The position numbers were made by a program, and so were the translations under genes. Under the pieces are notes generated by a model that had not been told where the DNA came from, did no database searches, and saw only the letters and a program-made list of their open reading frames with translations. DNA of 62,000 nt from Phoronis australis (lineage: Eukaryota; Phoronida; Phoronidae), in assembly GCA_002633005.1 (NCBI GenBank), contig NMRA01000527.1, positions 1 through 62,000 on the forward strand, written 5' to 3'. This document shows positions 48,151 to 57,803 of this stretch, one piece after another; the stretch's first letter is position 1; every line of letters begins with the position of its first letter.

Positions 48151-51092
48151 TTACCACCGAGCTATTTACCGCTGGGATTGGTTCAGCGGTAGAGCAATCG
48201 GCCGATACTGAGGATATTAGTTGGTCAGATTCCATCTCCGATAATTTCTGCAAAATAACTTTTCTCACCGAGGTCTCTTTAATCGAAAAGAATGCTGGAA
48301 ATACGAACATGTTGAAAATTTCAAATTAGACTGAAAGTTACAGATTGGGATGCCAGCGGAACCAAATACCAAATGCGGGGTTAACGGAATTTTCCCTATA
48401 AACAGCTTTCCACTTTTTCCACCTGTGTCAGGGTCCAAGATCTAAACTGTTGCCTTCACTTGAAGCGTGCGCTCCTAAATTTTTTATGAAACTGTGACAA
48501 ACAAAGTGTCGATCCTTCTTGTGCGCCGCTCCGGTCATATTTTGTCTAAACTTCCATACAATTGTTAACAGCCAAGGCTTAGTTAAACAGCACAGCTGGA
48601 TAACTTGTAAGAATCGCTAATAAGGAAAGCGAGGCTTTTCTCGTGACATGAATTCGTGTAGAGGCCGAGTTTTATCATCATGTGCCAACTGAATCCAAAC
48701 GGTCCAAAATCCTGCGAAACTTTGATTTCACGGTATCGTTTTTTACTACGACGCTGGACCCCCTTAACTGACACGGGCCTCTGGCACTGTGTCCCTCTAC
48801 CCTGACCACCTCTCGAAGCCACAGGGGGTGGGTACGTTATTAAACCCTTCCATTAAGAATTCAACATTTAACGGCGCCCCGCGATCACTAAGACAGCATT
48901 TTTAGAAATACTTTGAAACTTGAAAGGATGATATGCCCGATGTATAGTTTGCTTTAGGTAATGAGCAAGAAAGAAACCTCCTACTATAGACTGTGTGCGT
49001 CGGCACTTGCTTGTAGAATATTGCCCTAAACTTCGGTCAGATAATTATTTCAGTGGTACCGTCTTTAAGTTTCATCAGTCACCTTTGCCTAAAGTAGTTT
49101 GCTAAGCTGCAGCGCGTTACGTGACTTTTTGAACGGTAATTCTAAACAATTATTGAACAAGGCGCCAGTTCGTCAAGCGTAAGAAATTGGCAATTAGGGA
49201 AAAGTCAACAAAGTTTAAATCACGACTAAAAATTTCAATCAAAGTAAAAATAACTCACTAATTACAAAAACATTTTATTTTCTACAAACACTACGACTCC
49301 GTTATGACAATACAGAGACGGGTTAAAAAGAAATAACATTTCACGATACAATACATATGAAATAAAACTGTTGCAGTCACTTCGTAGCAACAGGTCTCGC
49401 AGTGCCGAGTTTACAACGTGATCGAAAGTTTTTCGGAACGATGACGTTTGGCAGTCACATCCACATCTGTTAACATCAGTTGTATATGAAGTTAAACCTA
49501 TAAAAGTGAACGGTAACAGGTTTAACTGCAAGTCAATAACAAAACTTCACAGAAAAGTACATCACGAAACACAAATCCTGGCGGGGAGGTAAAAACTAAC
49601 GGAAAAAACGCACAAGGTCAAGGCCTGAGACTAACACAAATTTTACTCCTAACTTGTCTCGAGAATTGACCGATGAAGTGGAAGCTTCCGCTAAGCTTCA
49701 AGATTTCACCTGCTATGACTGGTCAATCCAAGTTCAGTGGTCAGTCTCCAGCCAACCTCTTACACAAATTCCATTCAATATACATACACATTCTATGATT
49801 ATGATGTATTTACTTTACCCAAACAATACTTTACCTAAATTTTGAACATGACGCTAAAGTGTCAAGTATCTAAATTTAAATTAACAAGGAACAAGCCCTC
49901 TCATTCCCAAGGGTTGTTGTATCTAGCTTCAGAGATCACTGTGGACAGATGTAGCACAAACAAGATTAAATCGCCAAGTTGAGCTCTGGAGAGCCACTCA
50001 AAACTCTGCTATCAGCTACCCACAACATCTCAACAAAGGTTAGACTTGAGATTCTTAATGTAGAAATCATATTAGAACGGGATTATCACATCAAAGACTT
50101 CATACTGGACACTCCAGGGACACGTCGTCTTGTAACTACAGAAAGGTTTCTGTCAACACAGTCTGTCAACACTTCGGCCAATCAGAGGCCAGCAGTACAT
50201 GACAAGGTGTTACCCATCTGTTCAGACATTCTTAGTCGCAGGGTCCACCTGTTCAGGTGTACACAATCAGAACAGGTAAAAATGAACCAACGTGGGTGTA
50301 TGTTTACCTAACGGGCTGGGACAAAAATGAAACCGACCCCTCTGCATGAATAGTCAAACGAGAGGAGATTATTAACAGACACTGGCACACATGGAAATGA
50401 AAAGACCTTTACGGTACATTTACAGTCCAGTTGCAAAATGAACATGGGACTCAAGGGCACAAGCGTATGGTCTATAACAAGCACTTTTGAGCATTCATTC
50501 AAATTCAGCAAACGGATTTTTCTAAAAGTATGACCTCACGCGGCACATGAGCATTTTACAAAATTTACAAACAAAGGAAACATTACATCCAGAAAATGTC
50601 CACGGAACCTAGCAGAAGTGCTAAAACTCGGGTCTTCACTTAAATGTAAGTTGCATAAAAATCTGAGGTGAAAGCCAGGGTTTCCACATTCATTACTTTA
50701 GAAAGGGTGGGGTTACTTTTGTCTGTGAGACAACAGCAAAGAGATCATCTAATGGGGATAACATTACAATGACAGATGAGACAAGACGCGGACAATGGCT
50801 AGATCAAAGAACACAGCCTGGGGCCTTTCCTATGTGGATGGAGAAAAATGGTATAAGGACTAAATCTGATTGGCGAAAACAATTCCAGGGAGCAAGAACC
50901 AACCACATGCTTTTAAAATACCACATCAAAGAAGATGCACATCTCTACACTTTTTTGAATAACTTAGGATTGTCGTTGGTGATAGAAAATATGCAAGAAC
51001 TGGAAAGAAAACTATCAACTTGATACGAATTATATTCAAAGCAACAATATTCGCTGACATCTGAAACTTATCAACAAGAAAATGCCTACTAT
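48151..51092. other. Non-coding stretch, nothing recognised
   Basis: Open frames up to 110 codons without known domains; no RNA gene or clear repeat. Confidence 0.4.
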
Positions 51093-51230
51093 CATGGGCG
51101 GTGCACCATAGGGGGCTGTAGCCCCCACTTTTTTCAGTGCTCCAGCGCTTATGGTCTATGGGCGGTGTACCACAGGGGGGCTGGGGAGGGGGCTATAGCC
51201 CCCACTTTTTTCACTGCTGCACCGCCCATG
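51093..51230. mobile_element. 138-bp MITE with CATGGGCGGTGCA ends
   Basis: Exact inverted ends CATGGGCGGTGCA / TGCACCGCCCATG. The interior has two related halves, each with a self-complementary GGGGGCT-TAGCCCCC segment and CCCCACTTTTTTCA. A second internal ATGGGCGGTG near 51158 suggests partial internal duplication. Confidence 0.7.
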
Positions 51231-51778
51231 ACAAAAACATTAGTACTGAAACAGTAAAAATACTTCAATAAAACTAGGTTTATAAAACACAGAGTATGAA
51301 TCCTTAACAAATCGCAAAGTACAAGAACCAAAAGTGGAAGAAAATCAGAGTAAAATATTCAGACAAACAAATTATTTCACAAACTTTCGGTATTTAAAAT
51401 TCAAAATCAACTCTAACCTATGAATTGCAGGCATATGTTCCAACCTTAATTAGCTAAGAACAATGCAAATTAACACAGAGGCTAATTAGTAATTCATGTT
51501 AACTTTATTGAGTATCAATGTTTCGTTTAAAGTGGTGTTGAGTTTCAAAGATTTTACATAAGCCTTGGACAAAAGATAAACGAAGGATTAGTACATTTAG
51601 GTGGCCACCTCAGGCCAGCCTTAATCAATAGGCAAACATAGTTCCTTAATTACTGAAGTTTATGGTTTGTAAAGCTGTTATCTAATACGCATTCCTAACC
51701 TCAAACAAATACATCTCAAGGGCTCCAAAGCAGAAAAATGACTAATAACACACATTTGGTCCTACACTCCCACCTAAC
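51231..51778. other. Non-coding stretch, nothing recognised
   Basis: AT-rich DNA without recognisable features. Confidence 0.45.
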
Positions 51779-52083
51779 ATTTGCTAAATAAAAGTTTAGT
51801 CTTGTAATTATTAGCAATAATGAATAATAATTTGTACTAATTTTCTTGGGCTCCCAATTTACAGTTGCTAAACAAAGGTTTAATTAGTTGTGTAATTATT
51901 AGCAACAAGAAATAATAATTTCTAAGTTGCTAAACAAAGGTTTAGTTGTGTAATTATTAGCAGCAAGAAATAATAATTTCTAAGTTGCTAAACAAAGGTT
52001 TAGTTGCGTAATTATTAGCAGCAAGAAATAATAATTTCTAAGTTGCTAAACGAAGGTTTAGTTGTGTAATTATTAGCAACAAG
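51779..52083. repeat. 58-bp tandem repeat with built-in hairpins, about five units
   Basis: Units begin TTGCTAAAC at about 51779 (diverged), 51865, 51927, 51985 and 52043; the last spacings are 58 bp. Each unit contains GTTGCTAA and TTAGCAAC as inverted arms plus GAAATAATAATTTC, itself nearly palindromic. Confidence 0.85.
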
Positions 52084-53437
52084 ACAAATTTTATAATTAA
52101 CTAACAATGTTGGTATATTCAAACATACTTTAATCTTTTTCGGTTTAAATTATTTTTTAGAAACACTCATGTGGACCATAACACCAAATCTGTCTTAAGC
52201 CTATAAAAGTCACTTTTCCTGAACAGACCACTGATCTTTTCCCACTCTTGGTCTGCCAAATGACATGACAAGTAACTTATAAGTCAAAATATGTGTTAAA
52301 CTTTCTATAAAATATAGAAATGAAGACATTAGACAGTAATGTCCTCCTGATGTAGTACATACATTTTGCTTTTAGAAAAAAGCTAAAATAGAAACAGGAT
52401 CCTTATTGTCTGCGGATTGTTTTCATTTCCAAGGATTATCCAGGATCTAGTTTTAATTCACCCTACCTTTTCTTTGTGTTTTCCAGGATAAAATTTTTAT
52501 TTATTTTTTTTTCAGTTTATAGTTCCTATTTTCTATTTTCAAGAATATAGTTTTCAAAGGTTAATAGGTGTTTTGAGGTTGCTCCAATGTTAAAATGAGA
52601 AATAACACACAAAGCATTCCTCTAATAAAGAAAAAGAGTGTGATGTAGTGAATTGCCAACAGCTTCCTCAAATTAGAATGTACACTTCGCAATGGGATTC
52701 AGATAAAGGGCTACCCTAAACTCTCAAAAAATTATGGACAAAAATAATTGCCAAAATTAACCTTTTTTCATTACTCAAGGTCTTCTAAAATCACTGCAAT
52801 GCCCACATTTTACCCAACTCCTTATTGTGATGTGTTAGCTGTCTTCATTATTCTATCCTCCACTCCATTTATTAAGGGTAAATCTCACACTAACATGGTG
52901 TGGACACAGGATTCTTGACCCCATGTCACCAGTGTAAAACAAGAATATTTGAAACTCCAGACCAAAGTTTCTGAGGGAACATTTTTTCTGATAAAATTAT
53001 TTTATGTGTTCAACACTTAGAAGAGAATTATACAGAATACAATTTAGAAAAAAGACCGAATAAAATAAACTTAATTATATTTTGTTTTCCTAACTATCAA
53101 TCCTATGAATATATTTCTGCTTGTTGTGCAACCATGACTAGAAATATTCATATTCAAGATGTATATTAACTGGTCACATTTATAGGAGCCATGACTCCCA
53201 AGTGTAGACTGACATGAATGAAGAGCAACACTACATAAAACAGTTGTCTCTGGCATAAAATGACCCTTTAACATGTTGAGCATGATTGTCTGGGTGACGA
53301 GTTCTGCATTTCAGACACTGCAGGATGCCTGAATATCGCAAGGGTATAACTTTTAAGTGGTAATGATTTTGAATGGAACAAACCTTGTTGAACGAAATTT
53401 GTTTAAAAGTTTACAGAGTATGAATAAAATCTCACTG
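52084..53437. other. Non-coding stretch, nothing recognised
   Basis: AT-rich sequence, no gene or clear repeat. Confidence 0.45.
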
Positions 53438-53640
53438 TGACCTTGAAAATGACCTTGAAAATGATGTCGAGATCACTGAAATCAACTGGAGATGCCTTAC
53501 CTACACCTTGGTGCAGAATGTGAACAAAAACTAAAGCTTTTATGAGACATGCACCAACAACATTTTCTAACTAAAAGCTTAACTTTCTAACTGTGACCTT
53601 GAAAACGATGTTAAGGTCACCAATATTGACTGGAGCCAGC
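53438..53640. repeat. Dispersed repeat with TGACCTTGA half-sites
   Basis: TGACCTTGA occurs at 53438-53446, 53450-53458 and 53594-53602, with TTAAGGTCA at 53611-53619. The CTGTGACCTTGAAAA...GGTCAC phrase occurs twice about 155 bp apart and is familiar from invertebrate repeat families. TGACCTTGA is also the inverse of the monomeric nuclear-receptor site TCAAGGTCA. Confidence 0.5.
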
Positions 53641-54417
53641 AGATACTTCCAACAGTCCCTCAGTCTACTGTTTCACATCTACTAAATGTTACTCAATACT
53701 CAACATAATGGCAACAGGTGGCGCAGTGGGCAGGACCATGAAATATTCATACTTTCTTGTCACATAAATATCATTTTTATACCCTCAATCTCCTTTTTTC
53801 CTCAATCTCAATTTATACATTTCTAAGGCTAATAACATTCATTAGCGCTTTTAAACTTTAAAACTGACTAGCCGTTACCAGGTTTTCGCAAGGGTAGCAG
53901 CTAGTGGGAAGCGCCGAGAGGAAATAGTGTGCGACTGCGGGATTCTTTCCCCAGGCACTAGAAATTTCTTTCCAGAACATTTGACCCTGCTGTAACACAA
54001 AGTACAATAATCATATATTCTTTAAAGTGAAAACTAAGAATGCATTTAAAAATAGTGTAGAGTACACAACCTATATTGATGTATTTACAAAAGTTGCTTC
54101 ATAAATGTACATACTGAGGTAGAAAGCCAGCTAGCTGTATGAAGACTCGCCAACATACAGCTAGGTAGCCGTGTGTAGAGCTCCGTTAAGATGCCGAAAG
54201 TCCACATAACTTGACCCGGGTGTTCAGCTCGTCACCTCGTCGTGAACTTACCGGTATATATAGAACTAACGACCTGTAGGGGTGCACGCAGAATCTGGGA
54301 ATGAGCTGCCACTCATCTTGCCAGTTACAGCCGTTTATAGAAGTAAAAACGAGCAACGCGGAGCGTTGAAATGTGCCCACGAATGCATTGCAAGTGGTAT
54401 GCTTTTAGAGTTGTTTA
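53641..54417. other. Non-coding stretch, nothing recognised
   Basis: No gene. One weak CTCF-like word (CAACAGGTGGCGCA) near 53712. Confidence 0.4.
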
Positions 54418-55655
54418 TTTGGATCATCAAAATGGCCACCAGATGGCGCAAAATACGTCGAATCCGTCTGAAAACCAGAAAATGTCCTCGTTTCATTAAA
54501 AGAAAGCCATTTATCAAATTTCATTAAAATTCCTCAAGGAACTTCAGAGTAACAGAGAAAAATGAAATTGCCACTAGGGGGCACAGTGTTTGTGGGATCC
54601 TTCTAAAAGTTATTGTCTTCTCTTGTTAACTTTATATAAATACATGAGCTGAATTTAATAAAGATCCTGCAGAGGGCTTAGAAGATACAAGTATGGGTGA
54701 AAAACCAAAACCACCACTAGGAGGCGGCACAGTAGTCGAAGTCGTCAGAAATTACTCGTCAACCGTCCTCTTCATAGAAAGAGCATACATGCCAACTTTC
54801 ACAATCATCCTTAGAGTGGTTTGGTTGACAGAGGTAGGGACGCCAAAAAACAGACTCGAAAACAACAAAAATGGCCACTATGTGGCGCAAAATACCTTGA
54901 ATCAATCCAAAGATCAATGGCTAGCGTCACCTAACTAATAGATGTCTATGTGCTAAATTTTATGGAAATCTGTTGAGGACCTTTGAAGATAGGGAGGTAA
55001 ACGTAAAAAACTATAATTGCCACTAGGGGGCACACCGGTAAACCGATCTGTCCGAAAGTCGCCGTCGTCTGTTGTCAACTTCATATAAATACGTTTGCTA
55101 AATTTAATAAAGATCCTGAAGAGCATTTAGGAGATACAGCCATAGACGCAAAAACAAACAAAACTGCCACTAGTAGGCGCCACAGTAGTCGAAGTCGTCA
55201 GAAAATCATCGTCAACTGTCTTCTTCATAGTAAGACCATATATGCCAATTTTCACAATCATCCTTCGAGTGGTTTTGGTTGTTAGAGAGGCAGACGCCAA
55301 AAAACGACTCGAAAATAGTAAAAATGGCCAGTAGATGGCGCAAAATGCCTCAAATCCATCCGAAAACCAGAGGATAGCGTCAACTTATTAATAGATGCCT
55401 ATGTGCCAAATTTCCCAAAAATCGGTTAAGAGCCTTTGAAAATACAGAGGTAAACGTAAAAAATAAAATTGCCACTAAGGAGCACAGCAGTAATCGATTC
55501 GGTCCGAAACTCGTCGCCCTGTCGTCAACCCATAGGAACACACCTACCAAATTTCAATAAGACCCTGCAAGGGGTTTAGGAGATACAGCAGCGGACGCCG
55601 GACGCCAGACAGAGATGACGGCAATATGCGACCACATATAAATATGTGGGCGCAT
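54418..55655 (+). repeat. Higher-order tandem repeat, roughly 148-bp monomers in groups of three
   Basis: Three monomer types (A, B, C) repeat as A-B-C-A-B-C-A-B, giving a higher-order period of 439-453 bp. All share a skeleton: a CCACTAGGnGGC-type box, then a TTTCA(A/C)AA-ATCCT-like block, then GAGATACAG or GAGAGGCAG, then ACGC and A-rich DNA. The array ends with GGACGCCGGACGCC and an inverted repeat at 55627-55654 (TGCGACCACATA / TATGTGGGCGCA). No coding capacity seen. It resembles a repeat family spread through invertebrate genomes whose name I do not know. Confidence 0.8.
54436..55485 (+). promoter_or_regulatory. Eight same-strand CTCF-like motifs
   Basis: Motifs lie at 54436-54449 (CCACCAGATGGCGC), 54571-54584 (CCACTAGGGGGCAC), 54714-54730 (CCACTAGGAGGCGGCAC), 54875-54888 (CCACTATGTGGCGC), 55020-55033 (CCACTAGGGGGCAC), 55167-55180 (CCACTAGTAGGCGC), 55328-55341 (CCAGTAGATGGCGC) and 55472-55485 (CCACTAAGGAGCAC). 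Several fit the bilaterian CTCF core CCASYAGRKGGCRC fully or nearly; numbers 3 and 8 are weaker. Start spacings are 135, 143, 161, 145, 147, 161 and 144 bp. Binding is inferred from motif only. Confidence 0.55.
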
Positions 55656-56404
55656 AAAAAACAATCTAATAAACGTTATTTTTCGTAATTCTCCGCCTTT
55701 TGTAACAAAGAAAAATCTGTCATTGTATTGGCCAAACAGTGCCTACTCGTGACACGCGCACGTACGCGCTTTTTCCTAAAATTTTGCGATATCTCTCGAG
55801 AGTTTGTTCTGAAATTGGGTTTTCTGGTATTAAAATATTAAAAACTTGTACCGAAATGAAACCACTTCCGATTGCTATGACATGTACGCAACCTCACAGT
55901 TGATTGAAGAACATGGAAATTGGCCAATAGGTGACGCAGTGGCGCCCAAAAGAGCGCATCGCAATTTTAGCAGCAGAATAACTGTAGAACGTCAATTTTC
56001 CAACACTGGTAAATAATTAGTTTACTGAAGGAAGAGTAAATTTTTTTAATGAGGCATCATTCATTTTGGTGGCGACAGGCCCGATGAATTATCTAAGCAA
56101 CAGAGGCCGGAGGGAGTGAAATTAAGCCGACGGAGTGACGTCACCCAGGCCATTGAGCCGACCGACTCAGTGACGTCACCAAGGCCACCATCCCTCCGCA
56201 TTATGCGAAAAAACGGCCCGCGAGAAAAAAATAGAACACCTCGAATCCAAATAGGGGGCCGGTGCAATTCCTGGGACCAAGGCGGTGCCGAAACGGGCGC
56301 AACGAAGGTCTGTAGTGGAGCGGGGGAGATGGAGTTTGTGCAAACGATGCATTTTATATAATAGATAGGTTTACAAGGGTGAAATCTCTTCTAAAATCCG
56401 GTCC
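55656..56404. other. Non-coding stretch, nothing recognised
   Basis: Contains a duplicated CCGACGGAGTGACGTCACC / CCGACTCAGTGACGTCACC segment (about 56127-56179), each with a CRE-like TGACGTCA. One weak CTCF-like word (CCAATAGGTGACGC) near 55924. No gene seen. Confidence 0.4.
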
Positions 56405-56551
56405 TTTAAACCTCTTTCCATGACCTTTAAACCTCTTTCCATGACCTTTAATCCTCTTTCCATGACCTTTAAACCTCTTTCCATGACGTTTAAACCTCTT
56501 TCCATGACGTTTAAACCTCTTTCCATGACGTTTAAACCTCTTTCTATGACT
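56405..56551. repeat. 21-bp tandem repeat, seven units
   Basis: Units TTTAAACCTCTTTCCATGAC plus one variable base, starting at 56405. In one minus-strand frame the array is open and reads as RFKRHGK/RFKGHGK heptads, but there is no other sign of coding. Confidence 0.9.
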
Positions 56552-56673
56552 TTTTTCAGATGGCAACAACATTAAAATCAACAAAACTAATAGACAAATT
56601 TGACCATTTTCCCTTTTTCAACTGTTTCTAATTTTGTTGTGAATGCCAACAATTTCTTAAAACATTGTTTGCG

Positions 56674-56817
56674 GGTACCTCTGGTGTACAGAATTTGAGG
56701 GTACCTATGGTGGACAGAATTTGAGGATACCTATGGTGTACAGATACCTATGGTGGACAGAATTTGAGGGTACCTATGGTGCACAGAATTTGAGGGTACC
56801 TATGGTGTACAGAATTT
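56674..56817. repeat. 26-bp tandem repeat, about six units, one shortened
   Basis: Units GGTACCTATGGTGnACAGAA plus TTTGAG. The third unit lacks its last 8-9 bases. Most units carry a GGTACC site. Confidence 0.88.
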
Positions 56818-56970
56818 CAAAATAATAAAGAATTTGCATGGACCTACTTATAGTAATGAGAAAAAGAAGAAATTCCACTTGTCTGCCATACTGTGTCCAA
56901 AATTGGTGAGATTCTACAGTTATCCTACAGTCAAGGTATAAAAAGCCATTACTTTAAACCTCTTAAACTC

Positions 56971-57042
56971 GTTAGCATTATGTGGCTGGTCTGTGTTAGC
57001 ATTATGTGGCTGGTCTGTGTTAGCATTATGTGGCTGGTCTGT
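56971..57042. repeat. 24-bp tandem repeat, three identical units
   Basis: Three exact units starting GTTAGCATTATGTGGCTGG. Identity suggests recent expansion or ongoing homogenisation. Confidence 0.92.
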
Positions 57043-57664
57043 GAATCTAGCTAAATATTTAGGCAACTACACAATTCAACTTAGTAAAAGTAGACATTTT
57101 CTCAAAGTTGAAAGCCCGTAGAACTCCATACCCCCTACCCCCCTCGCGAGGAGTCAGTCAGCCTAATGTCACACCCAAACATATTTCCTGAACAGAGTAT
57201 CCTGATACAATCAAACGTAGATGAACAAAACCATGCCACCACACAACTCCATGCCCACCCAGACAAAGGCATCTAATGAGTAACGTCAATTATCGTAGGT
57301 TATCAAATTCCCCGCTTACCCTTGTTCGCTTATTAGAAACTAGTTAACGCCTGAGTCAGGGACTAATTTAATTTACAGATTTGTCATCAACGTCAGCAGC
57401 GAAGCTTGTTAAGGAGCTTTCCCTAATTGTGCTTCTGTGGGTCATAATGACATTTAACAGTTTTATTGACGTACCGTTTCCTTTCTGTTGGTATTCAAGT
57501 AACATAATTATTGTCTAACTTGTGGTAACAGTAAAGCTATAGGCCCTTTCATACAAACTTAACTCAGGTACGAGTGGAGCATCAATGTAAACTGCGAAGT
57601 TAATTGAACCGTTCATACTGGCTTTGGTAGTAACAGGATCGAAGTAAACGGTAGTGATGCAGTT
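57043..57664. other. Non-coding stretch, possible repeat edge at its end
   Basis: No gene. From about 57535 a CCCTTTCATAC/CCGTTCATACTG-type repeat begins that recurs, partly inverted, at 58020-58195. Confidence 0.4.
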
Positions 57665-57803
57665 ATCATCCAAGTAATGGTAGGTGGCACTGTCATCATC
57701 CAAGTAATGGTAGGTGGCACTGTCATCATCCAAGTAATAGTAGGTGGCACTGCCATCATCCAAGTAATGGTAGATGGCACTGTCATCATCCAAGTAATGG
57801 TAG
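57665..57803. repeat. 30-bp tandem repeat, about 4.6 units
   Basis: Units ATCATCCAAGTAATGGTAGG plus TGGCACTGTC at 57665, 57695, 57725, 57755 and 57785. The minus strand is open in two frames through the array, one reading DDSATYHYLD-like decapeptides. Confidence 0.9.

Noticed and set aside
56354-56584. Lysine/arginine heptad protein from the 21-bp array
   Set aside because: Openness follows from a 21-bp period; no sequence outside the array supports coding.
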